A DNA stretch of 64,000 nucleotides, from the NCBI GenBank assembly GCA_029858565.1, contig JAOUEV010000002.1, positions 38,428 to 102,427 on the forward strand, read 5' to 3'. The stretch comes from Nitrospirota bacterium (GTDB taxonomy: Bacteria > Nitrospirota > UBA9217). Shown here piece after piece: positions 15,512 to 23,164 of the stretch (position 1 is its first letter; each line of letters starts with the position of its first letter). The notes beneath the pieces were generated by a model that did not search any database, was not told where the DNA came from, and saw nothing but the letters and a program-made list of their open reading frames with translations. The position numbers and the translations under genes are program-made.

Positions 15512-15571
15512 TTTCAACCAGCGGCTCGACGCCAACACGGGCTGCGCCCGTGGGTCAGCCGCGCGTTAAAA
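15512..15571 (+). other. Integron attC-like recombination site
   Basis: The segment folds as attC sites do: AAC (15516-15518) pairs with GTT (15565-15567); GCGGCT (15521-15526) pairs with AGCCGC (15557-15562); C15527 is an unpaired extrahelical base; GAC/GTC continues the stem; then an internal loop and ACGGGC/GCCCGT close on TGC. The left arm has exactly one extra base relative to the right, the strand-selection hallmark of attC. The next gene starts 9 bases after the GTT, as cassette genes do. R' reads GTTAAAA, not a perfect GTTRRRY. No integrase is in view. Confidence 0.6.
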
Positions 15572-15573
15572 CT

Positions 15574-16044
15574 ATGAGAGCCAAAATTACAACCATAATC
15601 GCAACGAATGAAAGGAAGATGTGGAACGAGATACAGAAAGTATCATCTCTCATGTATGTTGCATCTCCAATCCTGATTTTCAAATCTCGGAATGGAGAGG
15701 AACTGCCTGAAAAATGGGAAATTGAGAAGCGATACCAGTTCCGGATTTATGCATTGGGTTTCGTGCCACTTGGTGCTCACGATATTGTCGTGAAAAAAAT
15801 CGATCCAGATAAAAAAGAATTATTCACGAATGAATCCGGTTTTTTGGCAAAAACGTGGGACCACTTTATTCGGATTGAACACATTGATGCGAATACCATC
15901 AGGTATTCCGATGAAATTGAAATAAAAGCTGGCATCCTTACTATATTTATCTGGCTATTTGCACATGTTTTCTATAGGCACCGCCAAAAAAGGTGGAAAG
16001 CATTGTTCGTCAATGCGATCTGCCGATCAACTCAAAAATCCTGA
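15574..16044 (+). CDS. SRPBCC-like small protein (putative integron cassette gene)
   Basis: The 156-residue product is rich in alternating strands (RYQFRIYALGFVPLGAHDIVVKKI, DHFIRIEHIDANTIRYSDEIEI) and has a hydrophobic helix near the end (ILTIFIWLFAHVFYRHR). The pattern and the final helix resemble ligand-binding SRPBCC (START-like) proteins. No Shine-Dalgarno is seen. It starts directly after the attC-like site and is less G+C rich than its flanks, suggesting transfer. Its last 35 bases overlap a divergent small gene on the other strand. Assignment is tentative. Confidence 0.55.
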   Translation: MRAKITTIIATNERKMWNEIQKVSSLMYVASPILIFKSRNGEELPEKWEIEKRYQFRIYALGFVPLGAHDIVVKKIDPDKKELFTNESGFLAKTWDHFIRIEHIDANTIRYSDEIEIKAGILTIFIWLFAHVFYRHRQKRWKALFVNAICRSTQKS

Positions 16045-16180
16045 TCGAACGGCGAGACAGGTAGCTGTATTGCGCTGTCTCAAGGTATTCGGGAGCGATA
16101 TCCCGGCTGATGACGCTGTAGGTTGCATCGAATTCCAGTGAGTCATGGGCGAGATCGATGAAGTTGAAGGTGTCTTTCAT
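16010..16180 (-). CDS. 56-residue protein of unknown function with its own leaderless promoter
   Basis: ATG 16180 to TGA 16012-16010 gives a well-mixed sequence (MKDTFNFIDLAHDSLEFDAT...IRIFELIGRSH) with acidic N-terminal and basic C-terminal halves. No family is recognised. The support is positional: TTGACG-N17-TATAGT lies 6 bases before the ATG. The promoter faces away from the RelE/Phd promoter, and their -35 boxes are in one inverted repeat. It may be the truncated end of a longer lost gene. Confidence 0.45.
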   Translation of the reverse strand: MKDTFNFIDLAHDSLEFDATYSVISRDIAPEYLETAQYSYLSRRSIRIFELIGRSH

Positions 16181-16186
16181 TGGCGA

Positions 16187-16215
16187 ACTATAGGGGAAAG
16201 AGGCCGAATCGTCAA
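16187..16215 (-). promoter_or_regulatory. Leftward arm of the divergent promoter pair
   Basis: On the minus strand TTGACG (16215-16210), a 17-base spacer and TATAGT (16192-16187). Its -35 falls in GTCAACAG (16211-16218), the inverted partner of CTGTTGAC (16237-16244), which holds the -35 of the rightward promoter. Confidence 0.6.
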
Positions 16216-16239
16216 CAGCGATAAACTAAATTCCCTCTG

Positions 16240-16281
16240 TTGACAAGTCCCGCTCATTCTGGCTATAATATGGCCAGAATG
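16240..16281 (+). promoter_or_regulatory. RelE/Phd promoter with operator palindrome
   Basis: TTGACA (16240-16245), an 18-base spacer and TATAAT (16264-16269), a near-perfect sigma-70 promoter. The -10 box is framed by the 9-base inverted repeat CATTCTGGC (16255-16263)/GCCAGAATG (16273-16281), a likely autorepression operator. The predicted start site near 16276 is only three bases from ATG 16279. Confidence 0.75.
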
Positions 16282-16566
16282 AGATACGAGATTGTATTAT
16301 CCCCAGAGGCAAACGAGGATTTAAAACGATTGAACGCTCATGACCGCGCGACAGTGCAGGATTTAATGAAAGTCCATCTGCGCCATGAGCCTGCAAAAAT
16401 CAGTAAAAGTCGGATAAAAAGGTTGCGCGGCCTGAATCGCCCGCAGTACAGACTGCGCATTGATGAATATCGCATCTTTTATGACGTTAGTGAAGATAGG
16501 GTAGAAATACTCGCCATAATCACCAAATCCGCAGCCGCAAAATGGCTTGAAGAAGTAGGAGAATAA
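16279..16566 (+). CDS. RelE/ParE-family toxin
   Basis: The 95-residue protein has the RelE-superfamily layout: MRYEIVLSPEANEDLKRL (first strand and helix), KSRIKRLRGLNRPQYRLRID, EYRIFYDVSEDRVEILAIITK and a C-terminal helix. Basic residues K/R in RLRG and RLRIDEYR are typical. ATG 16279 is chosen over 16270 because the -10 box ends at 16269. The mRNA would be nearly leaderless. The toxin gene comes first, the reverse of the usual order, with the antitoxin 2 bases downstream. Confidence 0.9.
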   Translation: MRYEIVLSPEANEDLKRLNAHDRATVQDLMKVHLRHEPAKISKSRIKRLRGLNRPQYRLRIDEYRIFYDVSEDRVEILAIITKSAAAKWLEEVGE

Positions 16567-16568
16567 CG

Positions 16569-16802
16569 ATGAAAAAGATAGCATTGTCTGAGGTGAAGGA
16601 TGACCTTTCCCGGTATTTACGCGCCGCCGAGAAAGAGGAAATTGTGATCACGCGCCATGGCAAGCCTGCCGGGGTTCTGATAGGATTCGAGTCAGAAGAG
16701 GATTGGTTTGACTATCGCTTGGAGAATGACCCCCGTTTTCTGAGTCGGATTCAGCAGGCACGCAATAGTATCAAAGCCGGAAAAGGAATAAAGCTGGAGT
16801 AG
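16569..16802 (+). CDS. Phd/YefM-family antitoxin
   Basis: The 77-residue protein begins MKKIALSEVKDDLSRYLRAA and continues EEIVITRHGKPAGVLIGFES, the Phd/YefM DNA-binding domain. An extended C-terminal tail (FDYRLENDPRFLSRIQQARN) would wrap the toxin. The gene follows the toxin stop by two bases and probably represses the palindrome at 16255-16281. Confidence 0.92.
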   Translation: MKKIALSEVKDDLSRYLRAAEKEEIVITRHGKPAGVLIGFESEEDWFDYRLENDPRFLSRIQQARNSIKAGKGIKLE

Positions 16803-16947
16803 CCATAGACTCACCGATCCAACCACTTCTTTTGTTTCTTAACCGGAACTCTCCCGCAGCTTTCATCCCTGTTGCATTCCTTCCCGGTCATGGATTATAA
16901 TCTGTCCGTTTGCAGAGGCCGGACCCTTCCGGCGAGGAGGAGTTGAT

Positions 16948-18843
16948 TTGGCAGCTACCTATACAGCAAAAGACATCACGGTCCTGGAAGGACTGGAGCC
17001 GGTCCGCAAGCGGCCGGCAATGTATATCGGGTCCACGGACATCCGCGGGCTGCACCATCTCGTATGGGAAGTGCTCGACAACGCGGTTGACGAAGCATTG
17101 AACGGATTCTGCACGGCGATCACGCTGCGCATCGAGAAGGACGGCGGCGTGACCGTGACGGACAACGGCCGCGGCATCCCCGTGGACATCCATCCCAAGA
17201 CCAAGCGTCCGGCGATCGAGACGATCCTCTGCACGCTCCACGCGGGCGGCAAGTTCGACCACACGGCCTACCGCTCCTCCGGCGGTCTGCACGGCGTGGG
17301 CGCGTCGGTGGTGAATGCCCTTGCCGAGGTCTTTATCGCACGGGTATGGCGCGACGGGTACGAGTGGACCCAGGAGTACACCCGCGGCAAGCCGAAGCAT
17401 AATCTCAAGAAGGGCAAACCCACGAAGTCGCACGGTACGGAGATCTATTTCAAACCCGATACGGAGATCTTCTCCAAGACCCATTTCAACGCCAAGACCA
17501 TCCTGGACGTGACCGAGAGCAAGGCTTTCCTGAACAAGGGCCTCAAGATCACCATCGAGAACGACCGGGACGGCGAGAAACCGGTCACCTTCAAGTACGA
17601 CAACGGCATCCAGGACTATATCAAGCGAATTGTTTCTGCCACCACGGTGGTGAATGCCGAGCCTTTCTACTTCGAGAAAGAGGACGACTTCAAGATCGAG
17701 TGCGCCATGCACTGGACCCTGGCAACGGACATGGAGATCCATTCCTACGCCAACTCGATCAACACCTCCGACGGCGGCACCCATGAGCTCGCGGTGCGCG
17801 CCGGGCTGACCAAGGCGGTGCGGGCCTACGCGGAGCGCAAGAACCTGATCCCCAAGAACATCAAGACCATTGCTCCTGAGGACGTGTACGAAGGCCTCTA
17901 CGGCATCGTGAGCGTGCTGGTCAAGAATCCCCAGTTCCAGGGCCAGACCAAGGAGAAGCTGAACAATCCCGAGATCTCCTCGCCCATCGAGAACTCGGTC
18001 AAGAACGCCTGCGAGGCCTATCTGCTTGCCAACCCGACCATGTCCGACGCGGTGGTGAAGCGTGTGCTGCTGGCCTCAGAGGCGCGCATGGCGTCGCGGG
18101 CCGCCAAGGACAGCGTCACCCGGAAGCTGTCGTCGCTCAAGCTGAACCTTCCGGGCAAATTATCCGATTGCTCAACGAACAAGGTGGAGGACTCGGAGCT
18201 CTTTATTGTGGAAGGAGACTCCGCAGGCGGGTCCGCAAAGATGGCGCGCGACCGGAAGACCCAGGCGGTGCTGTCCTTGCGCGGCAAGATCCTGAACGTC
18301 GAGCACGTGGCGTCGCTTGAGAAGATCCAGTCGAACAACGAGATCAAGAACCTGTTGGCAACCTTCGGGTGCGGGTTGGGGGCCCATTTCGACCTGAACA
18401 AGCTCAGGTACAACCGCATCATCCTCATGACCGATGCGGACGTGGACGGCGCCCATATCAGCGTGCTGCTGCTTACCTTTATTTATCGGTACATGCCCGA
18501 GCTGATCAACAAGGGCCACGTATTCCTTGCCATGCCGCCGCTCTTCAGGATCGAGGTGGGCAAGGAGGTCATGTATGCCATGGATGACATGGAAAAGGAG
18601 AATATCCTGGCCAAGCTGAACAACCGAAAGTACGAGGTCGGTCGTTTCAAGGGACTGGGCGAAATGAATCCCGAGACGCTGAAGGAAACTACCATGAACC
18701 CCAAGACCCGCACGCTCATGAAGGTGCAGGTGCTGGACCACAAGGCCACCGGCGACGTGTTCGAGCGGCTCATGGGCAAGGATCCCAAGGCCCGGTTCAC
18801 CTTTATCCAGGAGCGGGCGGAGTACGCGGAACTGGATATCTAA
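16948..18843 (+). CDS. Type IIA DNA topoisomerase B subunit (GyrB/ParE)
   Basis: The 631-residue protein is a complete ATPase/TOPRIM subunit. The GHKL ATPase has EVLDNAVDEAL, TDNGRGIPVDIH and SSGGLHGVGASVVNALA; then the transducer; then TOPRIM motifs EGDSAGGSAK and TDADVDGAHI; and the C-terminal KGLGEMNPETLKETTM. The start is a TTG at 16948 with GGAGGAG 7 bases upstream. The length excludes the insert found in proteobacterial GyrB and fits ParE or short GyrB; I cannot decide between them. No A subunit is adjacent. It is followed by a strong terminator. Confidence 0.95.
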   Translation: MAATYTAKDITVLEGLEPVRKRPAMYIGSTDIRGLHHLVWEVLDNAVDEALNGFCTAITLRIEKDGGVTVTDNGRGIPVDIHPKTKRPAIETILCTLHAGGKFDHTAYRSSGGLHGVGASVVNALAEVFIARVWRDGYEWTQEYTRGKPKHNLKKGKPTKSHGTEIYFKPDTEIFSKTHFNAKTILDVTESKAFLNKGLKITIENDRDGEKPVTFKYDNGIQDYIKRIVSATTVVNAEPFYFEKEDDFKIECAMHWTLATDMEIHSYANSINTSDGGTHELAVRAGLTKAVRAYAERKNLIPKNIKTIAPEDVYEGLYGIVSVLVKNPQFQGQTKEKLNNPEISSPIENSVKNACEAYLLANPTMSDAVVKRVLLASEARMASRAAKDSVTRKLSSLKLNLPGKLSDCSTNKVEDSELFIVEGDSAGGSAKMARDRKTQAVLSLRGKILNVEHVASLEKIQSNNEIKNLLATFGCGLGAHFDLNKLRYNRIILMTDADVDGAHISVLLLTFIYRYMPELINKGHVFLAMPPLFRIEVGKEVMYAMDDMEKENILAKLNNRKYEVGRFKGLGEMNPETLKETTMNPKTRTLMKVQVLDHKATGDVFERLMGKDPKARFTFIQERAEYAELDI

Positions 18844-18890
18844 GTTAAAGCGACACGTTTTAAATGGAAGAGCAAGGGATATTGAAAAGC

Positions 18891-18920
18891 GGCAGATCAC
18901 CTGATCTGCCACTTTTTTTT
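18891..18920 (+). terminator. Strong intrinsic terminator after the topoisomerase gene
   Basis: A perfect 9-base stem GGCAGATCA (18891-18899)/TGATCTGCC (18902-18910) with a CC loop, then AC and eight T residues. Confidence 0.93.
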
Positions 18921-19165
18921 CAGATGCTCTATTGTCGAGGAAGAGGACGGAAAATCATTGTCTGCTTTTTTTCTAGTCCGCCGGTAATAAAGAGTAAGAG
19001 AGTTCATTTCTGGGCGTATAATTCATGCAATTTTAAGTTATCCACAGGAAAATATGTTATAACATGCGGTATTATCTACAGCATATCTGGTTAAATTAAG
19101 AATGAATATAAATTAAAAAGTGTTAATACTTTGAGGAATATGTGAAAATTACCATATGGTTATGG
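18921..19165. other. AT-rich gap with DnaA-box-like sites
   Basis: No gene is seen. A perfect DnaA box TTATCCACA lies at 19038-19046. One-mismatch versions are TTATCTACA (19072-19080) and the reverse complement of ATTTTCACA (19141-19149); another, the reverse complement of TTATCAACA, is at 19262-19270 beyond this gap. The region is strongly AT-rich beside a topoisomerase gene. This could regulate that gene or the fimbrial operon; the evidence for an origin is weak. Confidence 0.35.
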
Positions 19166-19194
19166 TTGACAAAGATGGATAAAAGGAGTATTAT
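19166..19194 (+). promoter_or_regulatory. Promoter of the fimbrial operon
   Basis: TTGACA (19166-19171), a 17-base spacer and TATTAT (19189-19194). It would give an unusually long leader of about 155 bases before ATG 19356, in which no riboswitch was recognised. Confidence 0.65.
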
Positions 19195-19355
19195 TTAAGT
19201 AATAAAATTACTATATACAATAAATATTGTTTGCGCAGATGGCATTTGCGTAAGGGTGATGTGTTGATAAAACGCACCACCTTTGGTTAATATAGAAAAA
19301 ACAGTGTTGCAAAGACGTGCAGTCGTTGTTATTCAGAAGAAGGAGGATATTAACA

Positions 19356-19808
19356 ATGAAGAGTTTCTACTTAGTTGTGGCGGCGGCTTTAATGGTTGTG
19401 ATGGCGGGCGGGGCGTGGGCAACGGATACGTCGGACCTGATCGTGACCGCGAATGTTTCGGATACCTGCACTACAATAACCGACGGAACACCAGTGGCAA
19501 TCGCGCTGGATCCTATGGCTGGAGGCGCCGTGACCAACGGCGGTGTAGCAGTTCAACCTAACATCAAGTGCACCATGGGATCGACCCATGCGGTCTCTTG
19601 CTCATCGTTGAATACAAATAATTTGAAGAACGGCGCCAACCTGATCCCCTATATGTACAACGCAGGTTCTGTGTGCGGAACGAACATAACCGGCAACGGT
19701 TCCACTCCAGTCAACCTGACCATGGGTATTGACATTGCCAATGGCGCATATAGCGATTCTCCGGCTGGAGCGTATAGCGACACGATCACGATAACCGTCA
19801 CCTATTAA
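19356..19808 (+). CDS. Spore-coat-U-type fimbrial subunit 1
   Basis: The 150-residue secreted protein begins at ATG 19356 after AAGGAGG. It has a signal peptide (MKSFYLVVAAALMVVMAGGAWA) and one SCPU domain, with Cys in DTC, IKC, SCSS and VCG, and the family's closing strand DTITITVTY. SCPU proteins are the pilins of archaic chaperone-usher (Csu/sigma-type) fimbriae. As first gene after the promoter it is probably the major subunit. It differs most from the other SCPU proteins here. Confidence 0.85.
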   Translation: MKSFYLVVAAALMVVMAGGAWATDTSDLIVTANVSDTCTTITDGTPVAIALDPMAGGAVTNGGVAVQPNIKCTMGSTHAVSCSSLNTNNLKNGANLIPYMYNAGSVCGTNITGNGSTPVNLTMGIDIANGAYSDSPAGAYSDTITITVTY

Positions 19809-19867
19809 GAGCGTTCCTGATGCACAAATGAGGTGATGACCCACTTTAGCGTTCGAGAGTTTCTTTT

Positions 19868-20341
19868 ATGAAAAGATTGCAACAATATACAGCTGTCGCC
19901 ATCGCGGTAGTAATATTGCTGGGAGGCGGAGCGCAGGCTGCGACCTTGACCCCGGCGGTGACCGCGACCGGAACGGTGCTCGATACCTGTTCGTCTGCCG
20001 TGGGCGGCAGCATAACTTTCACGATCGATCCGTCGTTGGCCGGTCCTATAACGGCGGCGACGAATGCCGGCGGGAATACGGCGCCAACGGTCAAGTGCAC
20101 GAAAAATCAGGTCCACGCCGTAACCTGCGCGTCAGCAACAGGAAACAAATTGACGATCGGCAACGACGGTGTGACGGATCCTATCATCTATACGATCACC
20201 GGCTGCCCGGCGGGCATCACCGGGCAGGGCTTCGGGACCGCCACTCCCATCGACTTCGGGCTCTCGGTGGATGCCGCAGCGTATCAGAATGCGCTCGCGG
20301 GCGCCCATGTGGATACGATAACGGTCACCATAACGTACTGA
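19868..20341 (+). CDS. Spore-coat-U-type fimbrial subunit 2
   Basis: The 157-residue secreted SCPU protein has a signal peptide ending GGGAQA and conserved cysteines (DTCSSAV, TVKC, VTC, TGC). The block LTIGNDGVTDPIIYTITGC and the terminal DTITVTITY are shared with the last domain of the large subunit at 21014-22201, showing recent duplication. It lies 59 bases after subunit 1 and probably forms part of the shaft. Confidence 0.85.
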   Translation: MKRLQQYTAVAIAVVILLGGGAQAATLTPAVTATGTVLDTCSSAVGGSITFTIDPSLAGPITAATNAGGNTAPTVKCTKNQVHAVTCASATGNKLTIGNDGVTDPIIYTITGCPAGITGQGFGTATPIDFGLSVDAAAYQNALAGAHVDTITVTITY

Positions 20342-20396
20342 TCAAAGAGCAGGATGTCAGCCTGCTGGAAGGAACCCGTCGGGGGGGGGCGTTGAC

Positions 20397-20927
20397 GTGA
20401 AGAAGGTTCTGATCATAGCAGCCGCGGGGCTTCTTGGAAGCCTGATGGGAAACGCATGGGCGGCAACGCCGTCCGGCTTTTCGTCAACGAACATAACCCT
20501 GAGCGCTCAGGTGGATATCGCATGCCAGGAAGCGCAGAAGGGGACGTTCCCTGCCCCGCTCATCATTGACACCCAGTCCGCGGTCGAACAGGTCTTTCCG
20601 GCAAGTGTCGATGAAAAGATCGCGTGCACAAGCGGCACCGTATTCACGGTCAGGGTAACGAGCGCGAACGGCAGCGCTGTGAACCAGACCTGCACCTCCA
20701 GCGGGGTGAACTCCATGGCTCTGAAATCTCTGGGATCGCCAGCTGATGTGATAGCGTATACGTTCCTGTGTGCCGGCGATACCGATGGGCTCGGTCACTT
20801 TACCGGTGCAGGTTTCGGCATACCCAAGGCCATCGGCATGAGCATCAAAGTGGCTTCCGCTGATGCGCAGGCTGCCGTGGCGCACGCAGATTATGCTGAC
20901 ACGGTAACGATGACGATATTCTACTAG
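20397..20927 (+). CDS. Spore-coat-U-type fimbrial subunit 3 (GTG start)
   Basis: The 176-residue product starts at a GTG (20397), the only start that gives the signal peptide (KKVLIIAAAGLLGSLMGNAWA). A run of nine G residues lies at 20382-20390. The SCPU domain carries Cys in IACQE, KIACTSG, QTCTSS and FLCAGD and ends DTVTMTIFY. The pattern is a divergent minor pilin. A terminator-like hairpin between it and the next gene may reduce expression of the downstream assembly genes. Confidence 0.82.
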   Translation: MKKVLIIAAAGLLGSLMGNAWAATPSGFSSTNITLSAQVDIACQEAQKGTFPAPLIIDTQSAVEQVFPASVDEKIACTSGTVFTVRVTSANGSAVNQTCTSSGVNSMALKSLGSPADVIAYTFLCAGDTDGLGHFTGAGFGIPKAIGMSIKVASADAQAAVAHADYADTVTMTIFY

Positions 20928-20962
20928 GATCGCCGGACCCACCGACAATCTGTGAACACGTG

Positions 20963-20999
20963 AACGCAGCATTTCGCATTGCATATGGCTGCGTTTTTT
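20963..20999 (+). terminator. Internal terminator/attenuator in the fimbrial operon
   Basis: A perfect 8-base stem AACGCAGC (20963-20970)/GCTGCGTT (20988-20995) with a 17-base loop and six T residues at 20994-20999. It sits between the three small pilins and the adhesin, chaperone and usher, so it probably sets their ratio by partial termination. Confidence 0.7.
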
Positions 21000-21013
21000 A
21001 TTATACTCTCATT

Positions 21014-22201
21014 ATGCAGAACATCCTGCCGACAGCACGCGTTTCAATTCATCGCGTCGTTCTGCTCCTGCTGGTAATGACGATTGCGCTAGCGACCGAG
21101 TGCCGTGCCCTTACGATAACGCCGGCATCCGGGGCACTGTCGCCCGATGCCACCCAGTTTCTTCCCTATACCGCCACGACCACGCTGACAGCGGGCGGCG
21201 TACCGGCTACTCCGCCCTATACCTGGTCGGCAACGGGTCTTCCCGCAGGGCTCGTGCTGAGCACCTCGGGCGCGAATAACGAGATCTGCGTGATAACAGG
21301 CACTCCGACGGCCTCCGGTACCTTTGCCGCGATCACGATCACGGTGACCGACAGTAAAGCTCCGACCGCGAGGACGGCATCGGGCACGTATACGCTTATC
21401 ATCAATCCCTCTTGCCGGTTCGCAGGCACCAATACCGGTTCCATCGCATTCGGGAGCGCGGGCAGCATCGATCCGTCGACCTCACCGGGACCCATCATGA
21501 ACACCGTGACCACGCAGGTCAATTTTCAGTGCGGCGCAGGACTTGGGTATACTGTTGCGGTCACGAACCCTCCCGGCGCTTTGCAAATGACCGGCGCCAA
21601 TACGATCCCCTTTACCCTGGGAATCGCCTCGGGTACGAGCGCGTCGGACTCGACGCTGATCCCGCTGCTCGGTCCGAGCGCAGCTCCGGTAATCCCTGCA
21701 TCGACGATCTCCAATTACGAAAACTTCGTGGTGGGGACATCCACCATCGGTCCGCTCACGGTCAACATCAGCTGGGCCGGGGCAGCGCCCGGTTCTCTGA
21801 ATGCCACGGTGAATGTCGCTCCTGCTACCGTTGCCGATGTCTGCAGTACCCCCGTGAACGGATCGATCACCTTCACCATCAATCCTGTTGCTGCCGGGCC
21901 GCTTCTGCCGAATACAACGCTCGACGGCTCGTCTCCCACGGTAAAATGCACCAACGGCCAGAACCATGGGGTGTCTTGTACTTCGGCTCATGGCTACCAG
22001 CTGACGATCGGGAACGACGGGGTGACCGATCCCATCGCTTACACGATCACCGGTTGCCCCGCGACGGTTACGGGCAGCGGGTTCCTGACCGCGACGCCGA
22101 TCAATTTCGGGCTTTCGCTTAACGCGACCGGCGCCGGAGGGTATCAGGATGCGGCGGCGGGGCCGCATGTCGACACGATTACCGTTGAGGTCACCTATTA
22201 A
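21014..22201 (+). CDS. Large fimbrial subunit: Ig-like domain plus two SCPU domains (probable tip adhesin)
   Basis: The 395-residue secreted protein has a signal peptide (about 1-33). Next comes a putative Ig domain of the He_PIG type (about 35-130) with PYTWSATGLPAGLVLS and the GTPTASGTF turn. Two SCPU domains follow (about 135-275 and 280-395) with paired cysteines. The second is closely related to subunit 2. Archaic fimbriae have a two-domain tip protein (CsuE); an extra Ig domain would extend the binding end. ATG 21014 is preferred because the signal peptide fits and the upstream frame overlaps the terminator. Confidence 0.8.
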   Translation: MQNILPTARVSIHRVVLLLLVMTIALATECRALTITPASGALSPDATQFLPYTATTTLTAGGVPATPPYTWSATGLPAGLVLSTSGANNEICVITGTPTASGTFAAITITVTDSKAPTARTASGTYTLIINPSCRFAGTNTGSIAFGSAGSIDPSTSPGPIMNTVTTQVNFQCGAGLGYTVAVTNPPGALQMTGANTIPFTLGIASGTSASDSTLIPLLGPSAAPVIPASTISNYENFVVGTSTIGPLTVNISWAGAAPGSLNATVNVAPATVADVCSTPVNGSITFTINPVAAGPLLPNTTLDGSSPTVKCTNGQNHGVSCTSAHGYQLTIGNDGVTDPIAYTITGCPATVTGSGFLTATPINFGLSLNATGAGGYQDAAAGPHVDTITVEVTY

Positions 22202-22285
22202 GTGGGTCCTTCGCAGACTGCTCTGCTGATTGCGCGCACGAGCAGGAATTTAATGAGCGGAACATTGCTTAAAGGAGTATGCCGC

Positions 22286-23164
22286 ATGAGCACTCAGGCA
22301 CAGGAACGAAGAACGATTTCCGCAGGACGCAAAGGTTCCTCCGCAGCGCAATGGGCGGTATCGGCAAGCATGGCGCCTTTCGCATTTCCTGCGCCGATAC
22401 GTCAGATTGCGCTGCTGATGGTCCTCCTGTTCCTTTCCGTTCATACGGATTATGCGCGTGCTGCAGATTTTCAGATACAGCCGACGATGCTCGAACTGGG
22501 CGGCGGTGTTAAGAGCGGCGCGTTTTCCGTGATCAACAACGGCGATGAAAGCATCAATTTTCAGATTTCCGTCAAGGCCTGGAATCAAGATGTGAACGGC
22601 AAGGATGTATACGAGGATACGAAGGACATCATCTTCTTCCCGAAGATCATGACCACGGGTCCCCATGAACAACGGGCAATTCGGATCGGATATAAGGCGC
22701 CCCTGTCGGTGAACGAGAAGACCTACCGGCTCTTTGTCGAAGAGATTCCGTCCCCTAAAAAAGAGGCGGACTCGAATGCCAAGAGCAAGATCAGTGCCGG
22801 TATCACAATTGCATTCCGATTCGCAACGCCTATCTTCGTAAAGCCGCTCAAACCGCAGGAGTCGGCGGTCGTCGAAAAGCTGGACATGACCCGGGGTGTG
22901 GTCAAGGCGATGATCAGGAATACGGGAAACGTTCATATCAAGCTGTCCAGTGTGCTGCTGCGGGGAAAGACAGCGGACGGAACCGTGCTGTTCTCAAAGG
23001 AAATAGCCGGCTGGTACATTCTGCAGGGCCTGTCGCTGCCCTATGAGGCGGCCATCCCGCTGGTAAACTGCACGGACTTGGCAACGATCGAGGTGAGTGC
23101 CAAGCCCGAGAACCTTGCGATCAACAGGACTCTGAATGTCCAGAAAGATATGTGCGCAAAATAA
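22286..23164 (+). CDS. Fimbrial periplasmic chaperone (PapD/CsuC-like)
   Basis: The protein (292 residues from ATG 22286, with GGAG 8 bases upstream) has a long N-terminus and a signal-like hydrophobic stretch (IRQIALLMVLLFLSVHTDYARA). It then shows the two Ig-like domains of pilus chaperones: IQPTMLELGGGVKSGAFSV, FFPKIMTTGPHEQRAIRIGY, TYRLFVEEIP and a C-terminal FVKPL...NTGNVHIKLSS. The conserved subunit-anchoring Arg (RAIRIGY) and Lys region (KAPL) are present. The signal peptide may in fact begin at an internal Met, near MAPFAF. It overlaps the usher gene by 29 bases. Confidence 0.88.
   Translation: MSTQAQERRTISAGRKGSSAAQWAVSASMAPFAFPAPIRQIALLMVLLFLSVHTDYARAADFQIQPTMLELGGGVKSGAFSVINNGDESINFQISVKAWNQDVNGKDVYEDTKDIIFFPKIMTTGPHEQRAIRIGYKAPLSVNEKTYRLFVEEIPSPKKEADSNAKSKISAGITIAFRFATPIFVKPLKPQESAVVEKLDMTRGVVKAMIRNTGNVHIKLSSVLLRGKTADGTVLFSKEIAGWYILQGLSLPYEAAIPLVNCTDLATIEVSAKPENLAINRTLNVQKDMCAK

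Noticed and set aside
16054..16082. GAGACAG/CTGTCTC palindrome as a second attC site
   Set aside because: It lacks the AAC/GTT ends and an extrahelical base, and lies within the 56-residue ORF.
18921..19165. Chromosomal origin
   Set aside because: Only one perfect DnaA box, no dnaA or dnaN nearby and no array of boxes with regular spacing; kept only as a low-interest observation.
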